From: Nostoc sp. MS1
Lineage (GTDB): Bacteria; Cyanobacteriota; Cyanobacteriia; Cyanobacteriales; Nostocaceae
Reading direction: 5' to 3'
Length of the DNA: 64,000 nt
Assembly (NCBI RefSeq): GCF_019976755.1
Contig: NZ_AP023441.1
Location: forward strand, 682,001 to 746,000
Shown here: positions 34,458-43,696 of the stretch, piece by piece
Position numbering within the stretch: the first letter of the stretch is position 1
How the letters are laid out: each line of letters begins with the position of its first letter
Position numbers and translations under genes: made by a program
Notes under the pieces: model-generated
What the model was told of the DNA's origin: nothing
Seen by the model: the letters and a program-made list of their open reading frames with translations, nothing else
Databases searched by the model: none

Positions 34458-35906
34458 TTAAAACTTTTGTCCAGTAGTAAGTTCAAATCTGATTTCTCCT
34501 TGGTCGTTCACTCCTAAGTCGCCGCGAAATAAGCCGAAGGAGGAGTTGAGGCGAACTCCTACGCCGTAGCCAAAGCCGCTTCCTGGTTTATTTCTGACTT
34601 CACCCGGTTCTCCGATAACTGTTTTACCTGAACCAAAATCTGAGGCGAAATCAGTAAACACAACTCCGCCAAGTGACTCCACTATAGGGAAACGATACTC
34701 TACAGAAGCTAAACCATAACTGCGACCACTGGCGAGTTTTCCTGAACTGTAACCACGTACAGAATTGATTCCACCTAAGTTAAAAGCATCAGCCGGGGGG
34801 AAATCTCCAAAAATTGTCCCTAGTTGCAAATTGACTGCCACCATTTCTGGATTATCTATGTAATTCTGTTTACCTAACCATGTGACTGGGAGATATTGAA
34901 TATAGTTTCCCTGGATGCGATTACTAAAAATGTTACCCAGACCTAAAGGTATGGCTTGTTCTGTGCTGAGGGTGAGAATAGAACCTTGTGTCGGGTTGGA
35001 GCGGCGATCGCGTAAATCTCTAGTCACAGCAAAGGATAATGTAAATAGGTCATCAATCCCTTTACCACTTACAGAAAGAGGATTACCAAATTCATCAACC
35101 TGAGCGACATTGTAATCTTTATCACGTAAGCTAATGCGAGTATAGTTAAGCCCTAAAGCTGCATCCCACTCATCAAAAGAACGCAGTACAGCCACAGAAC
35201 CACCAAATCTACCTTCCCTGGTTCTGTCGCCGTTAGGTAGTTTCACTTCATCATCAAATGTAGCGGATATGCGGCGATCGCGGAAAGCCCTGACACTATA
35301 ACCTAAACGTTCTGGTTCCCCCGGACGATAAGGACTAATAAATTGGCTACTAAATTGCACATCCTTACCGCTAACTTGTATATTTGTCGCCAGTTGGTCA
35401 TTCAAACCACTAATATTGGCATCCCTATAACCTACCTGACCATATAAGCCGATATCATCATTAATACCAGCGCCAAAATTCCAACTAGGATAGCGGCGTT
35501 CTTTAATATCATAAATAACACTCACCCCAAAAGGACTGTCTTCTCGATAAGCCCTAACATCAGTGAATGATTCTAGCTTCCTCAATCGTTGCAAATCCGC
35601 CTGTAGTGCTTGATCACTATATATCTGACCAGGCTGGAGTTTTAACAAACTCAAAATAAAATCTTTTTGAGTGCGTCCTTCTACAGGTTGTCCTTGGTCA
35701 TCAACTGACTGGTTGTTGTCATTAAGAAAGCGAATTTGCACATCCTTAACAATTATTTGAGAAAATTCATCCGCTTCAGGAACGCCCACATAATCCCCAT
35801 ATTTGGCATATCCATCAATAAATACAGGAACATTAGCCAGTACTGGCTGGCATTCCCAACTCACTAATAGCCCCACCACCAAAATTACAACTATTGGAAC
35901 ACGCAT
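34458..35906 (-). CDS. Omp85/BamA-family outer-membrane protein with one POTRA domain
   Basis: 482 residues: signal peptide (VVILVVGLLVSWECQPVLA), a single POTRA-like domain (about 46-135, KDVQIRFLNDNNQSV and PGQIYSDQALQADLQRLRKL), then a 16-stranded barrel with the Omp85 motif GGINSVRGY near residue 380 and a barrel-terminal Phe (TGQKF). Full BamA of cyanobacteria has three POTRAs and a Pro-rich extension, so this is a shorter paralogue, perhaps in outer-membrane transport or lipid export. It precedes the ABC-2 operon on the same strand; co-regulation is possible but the STRR block intervenes. Confidence 0.88.
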   Translation of the reverse strand: MRVPIVVILVVGLLVSWECQPVLANVPVFIDGYAKYGDYVGVPEADEFSQIIVKDVQIRFLNDNNQSVDDQGQPVEGRTQKDFILSLLKLQPGQIYSDQALQADLQRLRKLESFTDVRAYREDSPFGVSVIYDIKERRYPSWNFGAGINDDIGLYGQVGYRDANISGLNDQLATNIQVSGKDVQFSSQFISPYRPGEPERLGYSVRAFRDRRISATFDDEVKLPNGDRTREGRFGGSVAVLRSFDEWDAALGLNYTRISLRDKDYNVAQVDEFGNPLSVSGKGIDDLFTLSFAVTRDLRDRRSNPTQGSILTLSTEQAIPLGLGNIFSNRIQGNYIQYLPVTWLGKQNYIDNPEMVAVNLQLGTIFGDFPPADAFNLGGINSVRGYSSGKLASGRSYGLASVEYRFPIVESLGGVVFTDFASDFGSGKTVIGEPGEVRNKPGSGFGYGVGVRLNSSFGLFRGDLGVNDQGEIRFELTTGQKF

Positions 35907-35959
35907 ATTGGCAACTAATTAGTGTTATTAATTTTGCCTCATTTTGGTCGGTATAAGCA

Positions 35960-36062
35960 ACTAATTAGTCATTAGTCCATAGTCAACAGTCATTAGTTTT
36001 TCTCCTCTGTTCCTCTGCTCCCCTACTCCCCCCTCTTCCTCATCTTTCGGCTTTAGCCGCAG
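35960..36062. repeat. STRR block
   Basis: TTAGTCA and CCATAGT-type heptamers (35964-35998) followed by TCCTCTGTTCCTCTGCTCCC and ACTCCCC-type units, between the MacB-type ATPase stop and the Omp85 start. Confidence 0.75.
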
Positions 36063-36073
36063 GCGATGACGAA

Positions 36074-36832
36074 CTATTCTGTTAATTCTTCTGGAGTCAA
36101 GTGAGAGTTGACAACTTGTCCGTCTTTAAACCAGACGATGCGCTTAGTTTGACGAGCAACTTCTGGTTCGTGTGTCACCATAACTACAGTAATGCCACCA
36201 TCATTCAATTCTGTGAAAATATTTAAAACTTCTTGGGTGGTGCGCGAATCGAGTGCGCCTGTGGGTTCGTCTGCTAAAAGGACTACAGGACGATTAACAA
36301 TAGCACGGGCGATCGCAACTCTTTGTTGTTGTCCCCCCGATAGTTGAGTGGGTTTGTTGTTGAGGCGTTTTTCTAAGCCTACACGAATCAAGGCTTCCGT
36401 AGCGCGATCGCGTCTTTCATTTGGGTTGACATCAGCATATACCATCGGTAGCATGACGTTTTCTAAAGCTGAGAGTTGCGGTAGAAGATGGAATTGTTGA
36501 AATACAAACCCTAATTTTCTATTGCGGATATGTGCCAAATCTGCATCATTCATTTGCGCCACATCCACATTATCTAAATAATAATGTCCTCCCGTTGGAC
36601 GATCTAAACAGCCAATAATATTCATCGCTGTAGATTTACCAGAACCAGAAGGCCCCATAATCGAACAATACTCACCCTCATTGATCACCAAATTCACATC
36701 ATTTAAAGCTTTGACTTCTGTTTCGCCAGTACCATAAATTTTAAAGATGTTTTCTAAACGAATAATTGCTGATTTTGGTACAGGATTAGGAACTAAGGAG
36801 TCAGTGAAGGAAATAGTCTTTGCCATAATCAT
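36074..36832 (-). CDS. MacB/LolD-type ABC transporter ATP-binding protein
   Basis: 252 residues: Walker A GPSGSGKST, FVFQQFHLLPQLSALENV, signature LSGGQQQRVAIARAI, Walker B VLLADEPTGALDS, VVMVTHEPEVA. The LLADEPTGALDS form marks MacB/LolD/DevA-like systems that move lipids, lipoproteins or heterocyst glycolipids with membrane-fusion and FtsX-like permease subunits. No permease lies next to it in this window, so partner and substrate are unknown. It starts with a 20-residue N-terminal extension before the domain. Confidence 0.88.
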   Translation of the reverse strand: MIMAKTISFTDSLVPNPVPKSAIIRLENIFKIYGTGETEVKALNDVNLVINEGEYCSIMGPSGSGKSTAMNIIGCLDRPTGGHYYLDNVDVAQMNDADLAHIRNRKLGFVFQQFHLLPQLSALENVMLPMVYADVNPNERRDRATEALIRVGLEKRLNNKPTQLSGGQQQRVAIARAIVNRPVVLLADEPTGALDSRTTQEVLNIFTELNDGGITVVMVTHEPEVARQTKRIVWFKDGQVVNSHLTPEELTE

Positions 36833-37062
36833 TCAGTTATTAATTTAAGGATAAATATTTATCAGCTATTAAACATTTATTATGTTTATCTTGTCTAACC
36901 TACATCAGCCAAAAATAGTGCTTGTGTTTCCACTATAGCTTGGATAAAATCAACCATCTTTCCAAACACTTTTCCTCAAGTGTTTTCAGTTACAGTTCTG
37001 TCAACCATCATTAAGCCACAATGTTTTGAAAGCCTGTTTCTGTCAGATGTTCCCTGCTATAC

Positions 37063-38754
37063 ATGAAACCCCGAATTATTGTTTGTGGCTTAGGACGAAC
37101 TGGATATAAAATCTTCCGTTTGCTGAGACAGCAGGGTGCGTTTGTCGTCGGTATTCATCACAAACCCATTCCTGGCGAAGCTGGAGGAGATGTAATTGTT
37201 GGTAATCTACATACGGTTGCTACTCTTAGTGCCGCAGGTATTAATCAAGCAAATACTTTAGTGATTGCTGGCTCGGATGATGAAGTGAACTTAGCAATTA
37301 TGATGCAGGCCAGGGTGTTAAACCCGCATATTCGGATTATTAACCGCTTTTACAATACTAATTTAGGCGATCGCTTAGATCAAACTCTGAGCGATCACTT
37401 GAGTATGAGTGTAGTGGGTTTAGCTGCACCGTTATTGACTTTCGCCGCTTTAGGAAATCAAGCGATCGGGCAAATTAAGTTATATGAGCAGACTTGGCCT
37501 GTTCAAGAAGAATATATTGATGAAAATCATCCGTGGTGTGGTCGTAAGTTAAGTGATTTATGGGAAAATCCAGCACGAGTAGCAATTTATTATTTACCCA
37601 TAGAAGGGGAGATAAATTTGGTAGAGGCTGTACTAGGTGAACAATACTTAAAAGTAGGCGATCGCTTAATTGTTGCTATCCAACCCCGTATCCGTTCTAC
37701 CCGCAAATCCCTAATTAAAAAATTTCTCAAAGTTATCACCAGCCTACGGCAATTTCAACAGCATGGGCAATCAGTCATCGTAGGTGCAATTCTCTTACTA
37801 GCAATAGTTATGATTGCCACTATCACCTATATGTCTACTGAATTGAGCCTATCTATAGTAGATGCTCTCTATTTTTCTGTAGGCATGATTACTGGTGCTG
37901 GTGGTAATGACAAAGTTGCAGAAAATGCTCCCAACAGTATCAAATTATTCACCATCGTCATGATGCTAGTTGGGGCGGTAGTGATTGGTATTTGGTATGC
38001 CATGCTCACCGATTTTGTTTTAGGTACACGTTTTAAGCAATTTTGGGATGCAGCTAGGATTCCTCAACGTCATCATTATATTGTCTGTGGTTTGAGTGGT
38101 ATCGGTAGCAAAATCGTTCAGCAACTCCATACCAGTGGTTATGAAGTAATAGTCATTGAAACTGACTCCAACAACAAATATGTTAACTCTGTGCGTGGGC
38201 TAGGGATTCCTGTCATTCAAGGTGATGCCAGCTTCCGCACCATACTTAAAACCAGTAATGTAGATAGTGCCGCCGCCGTGCTGGCTGTGACTACAAATGA
38301 TGCTACTAATATAGAAATTGCCCTCAAAGCTAAAGGTTTAGCCCCCAAAATCCCTGTAATTGTCCACTATGCTGATCCTGATTTTGCAGGTATGGCAAAA
38401 CAATTATTTGACTTTGAGGCTGTGTTAAGTTCAGCCGAATTAGCAGCCCCGGCGTTTGCAGCTGCGGCTTTAGGCGGACGCATCCTGGGTAATGGCATCA
38501 CAGCCGATAAACTGTGGGTAGCCTTTGCTACTTTAATTACACCTTCACATCCCTTCTGTGGTCATTTAGTTAAAGATATAGCTATGGTCGCTGACTTTGT
38601 GCCTTTGTATGTAGAAACAAATGGTATAAGGATTCAGGGTTGGGATTTACTAGCGACCTATCTTAGTGAAGGTGATGTTTTATATTTAACAATGCCAGCA
38701 AATCAGTTATATAAACTGTGGCGTGATGAACGGGCTTGTGGAGTTGGAGATTAG
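37063..38754 (+). CDS. RCK-domain channel-like protein (NAD-binding, TrkA-N) without GYG filter
   Basis: 563 residues: RCK/TrkA-N Rossmann domain (1-120, IIVCGLGRTGYKIFRLL), TrkA-C-like part (about 150-205), two TM segments around a pore loop (about 235-325), second RCK domain (335-460, HYIVCGLSGIGSKIVQQL) and a C-terminal TrkA-C domain. This is K+ channel architecture, yet the filter position, normally TVGYGD, reads GAGGND (YFSVGMITGAGGNDKVAEN). Role: probably K+ or other cation conductance gated by nucleotide/Ca2+ binding, or a transporter regulator. Two HIP1 sites lie in its coding sequence. It stands alone. Confidence 0.85.
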   Translation: MKPRIIVCGLGRTGYKIFRLLRQQGAFVVGIHHKPIPGEAGGDVIVGNLHTVATLSAAGINQANTLVIAGSDDEVNLAIMMQARVLNPHIRIINRFYNTNLGDRLDQTLSDHLSMSVVGLAAPLLTFAALGNQAIGQIKLYEQTWPVQEEYIDENHPWCGRKLSDLWENPARVAIYYLPIEGEINLVEAVLGEQYLKVGDRLIVAIQPRIRSTRKSLIKKFLKVITSLRQFQQHGQSVIVGAILLLAIVMIATITYMSTELSLSIVDALYFSVGMITGAGGNDKVAENAPNSIKLFTIVMMLVGAVVIGIWYAMLTDFVLGTRFKQFWDAARIPQRHHYIVCGLSGIGSKIVQQLHTSGYEVIVIETDSNNKYVNSVRGLGIPVIQGDASFRTILKTSNVDSAAAVLAVTTNDATNIEIALKAKGLAPKIPVIVHYADPDFAGMAKQLFDFEAVLSSAELAAPAFAAAALGGRILGNGITADKLWVAFATLITPSHPFCGHLVKDIAMVADFVPLYVETNGIRIQGWDLLATYLSEGDVLYLTMPANQLYKLWRDERACGVGD

Positions 38755-38944
38755 GAATTGGAGCCAAGGAACAACTGATGAATTTTCTTAGCACCTTCTT
38801 AACAAAAAGTTAGATAATTTTTTCTTTAAAGTAATCACTTCATAGGTGAATAGGTGGTGTTAATATGTCTTAATTCATTTTTACTGAAATGGAACATTTT
38901 ATACAATACATTCACTTAATTATATTCAGGCTAAAGAGTGAATC

Positions 38945-41761
38945 TCATTTTGATAAAGAAACTGCCCTATCTAAAATCATTTTAATGTCAGATGGATGTC
39001 TTGATATATCTTGTTGCCAAAAACCAAAGCCACCATGCTGATTAACTGCTTGAATCCACTGTTTTAAAGATGAAGTTAAAACTTCATCTTTTACTGTATA
39101 CTTACCTTTAGTTTCTAGAATTAAGAAACTTCCAGTTCTTAAGCGAATAATAAAATCTGGTCTATACTTATGAACCGCTCCTTCAAATATGTAGAAGATT
39201 TCAAATCCAAGATGGTCATTTTTAACCCAAGCTTCAACATTAAAGTTTCTATCTAATTCAAATGCTTGACTAGCTTCCCATGTACTATCGAAAACACAGC
39301 AATTTATGTGTGATTTTTGCGTATATTCACATGGCTTACCTGTATACCATGAGCGCATATCACCCGTAGAGCGAATTGGATGAATTGGGTCAAAAACAGG
39401 TTCAACTACTTCTGTATTTTCTAAATATATAGCATTCCATATATGTTTAATTATTTTACTTAAATTAAGAGTAATAATAATCCGCCGTCGAATTTCATCT
39501 AAATTCAATAAAGGTGGATTAATTCTGATTAAATCTGATTGAACAACGTCTTCAACTAATCTAATCAACTTGCCTAGTAAATATTCTCGATTACCTTTCC
39601 ATCCAGGTTTCATCTGATCAAAAATATCGCTGGCAGTCTTAAAGACAACTGTCTGCATCCGAAATTCGCGATTTGAATCTTCCAGATTAATATCCTTAAT
39701 TTTTGTAACATCTGGTTTACCATCAACAAGTGGCGCTAAATCTGCTCTTGTACTCGTGTCAGAAGCCTCTAACTCTAAAGGCTCAACTTGACTTAAATCC
39801 AGCTTAAGTTCAGGTTTAAAAATGTATTCAACTCGGATGATATTGGGAAAGCGAATTTCAAATTGTTGCTTTTCTGGATCAGGTTTTATTTCTGTTTTAG
39901 GTTTAGGAGGTAAAGGTGTTTTTTCTTGACTTGATTCATGGGGAATAAATGTAAAGGGAACGCCAAAAATATTGACATACTCCGGTTCAAGTAAGTTTGT
40001 TTCTGGGTTAAGATCGTAAGCTGTTCTTCTCAAGCCTCTACCTACAACTTGTTCGCAAAGAAGTTGGCTGGTGAATGCTCTAATACCCATAATGTGAGTT
40101 ACATTTTTAGCATCCCATCCTTCAGATAGCATTCCCACTGAAATAACATTCTGAATTTGTTCTCCTAGTTTACCAACTTGACCAACCGTATCAACCTTTA
40201 TTCTTAAAAGCTCTGCTTGTTGCTGTTTAGTTAACTTGAGCGTACTCTCTTCATTAGATGTATCATCTTCATTAATATCTAAAGTAATATATTGTATTTC
40301 ATAACTTTCTTCTTGAGACTCTGCCATTTTCAAAACACTAGAATCTATTTGGAGAGTACGTTCTGGAATGCAAAGTTCTTCTATTTGAATTTTATGATGA
40401 TTGAAGGCATACCTAATCCGGGCTGCTGTTTCAGTACGATTAGCAACCGAAATCATTACTGGTGGAACTTTATGTCCAGCTTGCTCCCAAGCTTTAGCTG
40501 TTTCTAACCAGTCCTTACCTAATAAATAGTAAGCATTAGTGAGTAGATCAGGTAAAGGTTCATTTGGTTTTGCTTTGCGATTCAAATCGTCTTTAACTTC
40601 AATATCATTATATATATGATAGTAACGTGATTTATAATCTTTCAAATTAAGTCTACCATCATCACGAATTACAACACGAGGAGTCTTAACTAAGCCTGAC
40701 TCGATAGCGTCATTTAACCCGAAATCACTAACAATCCAGCCGAACAAAGTTTCCTCCAAACTTTTCTTCCCAGAAGGTACAAAGGGTGTAGCAGAGAAAT
40801 CAAAACAGGTGAGTATTCCTCTAGCTCTATGGATGCGATCAAGCCCACCAATCCATTTCGTTGCTTCCTCAATATCCTCTTTGCTAATACCCTTTATTTT
40901 GGATTCAGCAGCAATACGCCAAGCATGATGTGCTTCATCATTAATTACTAAAATATTTCTAAAACTAGCAAGTTCACCTAAAACATCTCTAACATAAGCC
41001 TCGTCACTTTTTGCTCCACGCTTATCTACACTCTTTTTCTTAGCAATTTGTTCGTTAGTTTCCCACTTGAGAGCGTGCCAATTCTGAACTAAGACCTTAC
41101 CCTGACGCAGCTTATCATACATACCAAGAGGAACAATGTTAAAAATCTCATAATAATTGGTTTTGCTAGATGGAATGATAACTTGTAGGCGATTCTTAAC
41201 CGTGAGTCCGGGGGCGACAATAAAGATAGCTTTGGAAAAACGAGGATCTCTTGTATAGGTGACTTTATTGAGGATTTGCCAGGCAATTAGCATTGCCATA
41301 ACAGTAGTTTTTCCTGAACCTGTTGCCATTTTGCAGCAGAGACGTTGAAATTCTCCACCATCAGAGGGAATATCAATACCAACCTTTTCAGATGCTGGAG
41401 ATTCCACTAACCAGATTAAGGTTTTTATTGCTTCTAATTGGCAAAAGAAGAACGGAAAGTCACGTTCTTCTAAATTGTTCCAATGTTCTAATAAACGCTT
41501 CGTAACACCTGTAACACCAGGATGTCCATTCTCACACCAATTTTTGACACGCTGACGTATTTGGTTAACTAAAGGTATTTCAACAAATTTACCAGGATCA
41601 TCAAAATATTTTGAGTTTTCCGAAGCTATGGTGTAACCTGCGGGTCTTCTACCTTCTATAAGTTGAAACAGACGAGTTTGGTAATTATATTGCAAATACT
41701 TTTTTGGCTCCTCGTAAGGGGAATTTATAATAAGCGGGCGAATTTCTGATCGGGTTAACAT
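38945..41761 (-). CDS. DEAH helicase with C-terminal PD-(D/E)xK nuclease, Res-like (BPTD_3080-type restriction enzyme)
   Basis: 938 residues from ATG 41761 (TTG 41785 adds eight). SF2 motor: Walker A ATGSGKTT, motif II INDEAHHAW, motif III FSATPF, motif VI VGRGLRRTA. The C-terminus holds PDFIIRL...FLILETKGK, a PD-(D/E)xK nuclease core. This is the layout of Type III Res/BPTD_3080 proteins, which translocate on or scan unmodified DNA and cleave. It is the last gene of a four-gene operon with a Mod-type methyltransferase, an AAA ATPase and a PIN protein. No HIP1 sites. The RM role is well supported; the contribution of the extra pair is not. Confidence 0.88.
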   Translation of the reverse strand: MLTRSEIRPLIINSPYEEPKKYLQYNYQTRLFQLIEGRRPAGYTIASENSKYFDDPGKFVEIPLVNQIRQRVKNWCENGHPGVTGVTKRLLEHWNNLEERDFPFFFCQLEAIKTLIWLVESPASEKVGIDIPSDGGEFQRLCCKMATGSGKTTVMAMLIAWQILNKVTYTRDPRFSKAIFIVAPGLTVKNRLQVIIPSSKTNYYEIFNIVPLGMYDKLRQGKVLVQNWHALKWETNEQIAKKKSVDKRGAKSDEAYVRDVLGELASFRNILVINDEAHHAWRIAAESKIKGISKEDIEEATKWIGGLDRIHRARGILTCFDFSATPFVPSGKKSLEETLFGWIVSDFGLNDAIESGLVKTPRVVIRDDGRLNLKDYKSRYYHIYNDIEVKDDLNRKAKPNEPLPDLLTNAYYLLGKDWLETAKAWEQAGHKVPPVMISVANRTETAARIRYAFNHHKIQIEELCIPERTLQIDSSVLKMAESQEESYEIQYITLDINEDDTSNEESTLKLTKQQQAELLRIKVDTVGQVGKLGEQIQNVISVGMLSEGWDAKNVTHIMGIRAFTSQLLCEQVVGRGLRRTAYDLNPETNLLEPEYVNIFGVPFTFIPHESSQEKTPLPPKPKTEIKPDPEKQQFEIRFPNIIRVEYIFKPELKLDLSQVEPLELEASDTSTRADLAPLVDGKPDVTKIKDINLEDSNREFRMQTVVFKTASDIFDQMKPGWKGNREYLLGKLIRLVEDVVQSDLIRINPPLLNLDEIRRRIIITLNLSKIIKHIWNAIYLENTEVVEPVFDPIHPIRSTGDMRSWYTGKPCEYTQKSHINCCVFDSTWEASQAFELDRNFNVEAWVKNDHLGFEIFYIFEGAVHKYRPDFIIRLRTGSFLILETKGKYTVKDEVLTSSLKQWIQAVNQHGGFGFWQQDISRHPSDIKMILDRAVSLSK

Positions 41762-41798
41762 AGCTTTTTCAATAATCCCTAACAAGGACTCATCATCT

Positions 41799-42314
41799 TT
41801 AATTCGTATTTATACAGTAAGTAGTATGTGCTGTTTGAGAATTCATTAAGTTAATTTTTTTAAGACGATTTCTTTTAATTTCTTTATTTATAGCTGTCGC
41901 ATTATTCAAAATATCTACTTCATCATTAGTAATTAAATCAGCAGTAGTTAAAGCAGCGGTTGCTACAAGGCAACGATCAACACTCTTGGTTTTATCATTA
42001 ATAATTTTGGCTATGCCGGTTCTTAATTGCTCTGATGGTTCAATATCTATTATATTTTTTTGTTTGATTAAAATCCAGAACTCAAGGGTATGTTTCTCAA
42101 ACCTTTGCTCGTCCATATTTTCGATTACTTCTATAAGCTTCCTTTTATACTCAATATCGATTTTACCTGCTTTGTCAATTTGCAGTTGATGTGTAAATGC
42201 AAGTCTAGCAAGTAGTATGTCAATATGCCTACCTGTATTCCTTTCTGGATTTAGTATATGTATAAATACACTAGTGTCGATTACAATTGGTATTAATTTA
42301 GTATTATTTGTCAT
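41799..42314 (-). CDS. PIN-domain protein in restriction operon
   Basis: 171 residues. It begins with IPIVIDTSVFIHILNP, which gives the first acidic residue (D13) of a PIN nuclease; E55 (DIEYKRKLIE), D113 (SVDRCLVATA) and the ITNDEVD end (D131) supply the remaining metal ligands, so the active site looks complete. PIN domains are RNases in toxins or, in some defence systems, DNases. The gene lies 10 bp downstream of the AAA ATPase gene and the Res gene starts 13-37 bp after it. It is not a typical VapC, since no small antitoxin is adjacent. Role as effector is inference. Confidence 0.83.
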   Translation of the reverse strand: MTNNTKLIPIVIDTSVFIHILNPERNTGRHIDILLARLAFTHQLQIDKAGKIDIEYKRKLIEVIENMDEQRFEKHTLEFWILIKQKNIIDIEPSEQLRTGIAKIINDKTKSVDRCLVATAALTTADLITNDEVDILNNATAINKEIKRNRLKKINLMNSQTAHTTYCINTN

Positions 42315-42324
42315 TTTTTCCTAA

Positions 42325-43683
42325 TTATATAATATCAATGCTGAGAGCTTCTAAAATATCTGCTCCAAAAAACTTCATAGGAAGTCCTTTTTCAATACTT
42401 CCATCTGAGTTAATATCTAAATTTTTTATTTGCACAGAATTATCTTTGATATAAAAATATGCAACTGTGACATCTTTTGAATCCAATTCTCCTGTTGCAA
42501 TCAGCTTACGCAACCTAATAATGATATTTTCACTATGAGTTTCAATTATGGACGGAACACCTCTTTGTGTCCATAATTCGGCAAAAAAAGAACCCATTTC
42601 GAGTTGTGCAGTGGGGTGAATTTGAGCTTCCGGTTGTTCGACAATTAGTAACTGTCCTCGGCTTAGTAAAGCTCCTTGTACAAATATTGGTATACATTGA
42701 CTAACACCAAAGCCAAAATCAACTAGATAAGATTCTGCACCAGTTAGCTTATTTTTGGCTCGGAATTCAGGAATAAAACCCTTTACTTGAGATTTAAATT
42801 TAACTTCCTCAATATCAACAACAGATTCAATATGTCGTAAAACAAAAGCTGCTCTTTCTCCACCCTCTGTAAGCAAACGTTGTAAATGAGGCATAGCGTA
42901 TTCACCTCTATGTCCAACATCATCCAGGGGGGGACTACCTAATATGACACTTCTTTCTGATTCTTCACGAACAGGTGATAAATGCCGCATGGATATAATT
43001 TCATTTCTTATACCATCCAGATAGAGATTATCAAAGGCAGATTTGAGTATCTCTACGGGATCATTTGGAAGAGGAAAGTTAAGAAACCTAGTGCGCCTAA
43101 TATTTGTTTCTTCTTTATAGATAACTTTTTTTCCACCAATTTTACAACTAACAGTGTGTTGAGCTTGTTTACCAGTATATGGAATACTTCCGTAAATGCA
43201 AAAGTCAGCCATTAGATCATTTGTAGTTATTTGTGAATCAACTTTTATACTAGTTACTTTACCTGGAATTTCTTCAGTTTTAAAAGTTAAATTTGTGTTT
43301 AAATTAATTGATAGATTAATGCTATTATCTTCTAATTGTGGTATGGCTTTACTTTCTTGGAGTTTTTCTCTAATTTGTTGGATTCTAATATCAGGTAAGT
43401 AATTTGTTTTGATATTTAAAGTAAATTGCATTACCTTACTACGAGTCTTTGTATTTTTTAAATCTTTAAAAGTTCCTAGACTAACATGCCGACCCTCAGT
43501 AGAAAAAAACTCACCTTCATTAGATTCACTAGATTCTAGAGTCTGCTGGAGCATAAGCAAAAACTTAATAAGTGTGGATTTACCAGCACTATTACGTCCA
43601 ATTAAAATTGTAATTGGTCTGATATGAACATCTATATCTTCTTGAAATGCTCGGAAATTTTTTAGTTTAATATTGGTTAGCAT
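42325..43683 (-). CDS. AAA ATPase, DUF3696/OLD-like
   Basis: 452 residues. An SMC/OLD-type ABC ATPase head: N-terminal KNFRAFQEDIDV with Walker A GRNSAGKST (29-37), then a central insertion; signature-like region FGFGVSQCIPIF; Walker B LLIVEQPEAQIHP, H-motif IIETHSENIIIRLR. The C-terminal piece (AYFYIKDNSVQIKNL...GADILEALS) resembles the DUF3696 ending. It has no nuclease (TOPRIM) domain, so it probably drives a separate effector, here the PIN protein. It lies 13 bp after the methyltransferase gene. Analogous ATPase-effector pairs are common in abortive-infection systems. Confidence 0.85.
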   Translation of the reverse strand: MLTNIKLKNFRAFQEDIDVHIRPITILIGRNSAGKSTLIKFLLMLQQTLESSESNEGEFFSTEGRHVSLGTFKDLKNTKTRSKVMQFTLNIKTNYLPDIRIQQIREKLQESKAIPQLEDNSINLSINLNTNLTFKTEEIPGKVTSIKVDSQITTNDLMADFCIYGSIPYTGKQAQHTVSCKIGGKKVIYKEETNIRRTRFLNFPLPNDPVEILKSAFDNLYLDGIRNEIISMRHLSPVREESERSVILGSPPLDDVGHRGEYAMPHLQRLLTEGGERAAFVLRHIESVVDIEEVKFKSQVKGFIPEFRAKNKLTGAESYLVDFGFGVSQCIPIFVQGALLSRGQLLIVEQPEAQIHPTAQLEMGSFFAELWTQRGVPSIIETHSENIIIRLRKLIATGELDSKDVTVAYFYIKDNSVQIKNLDINSDGSIEKGLPMKFFGADILEALSIDII

Positions 43684-43696
43684 ATGTAAAATTAAA

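Noticed and set aside
41799..42314. VapC toxin of a toxin-antitoxin pair
   Set aside because: There is no small antitoxin gene next to it; the tight neighbour is a 452-residue ATPase, so a TA label is not justified.
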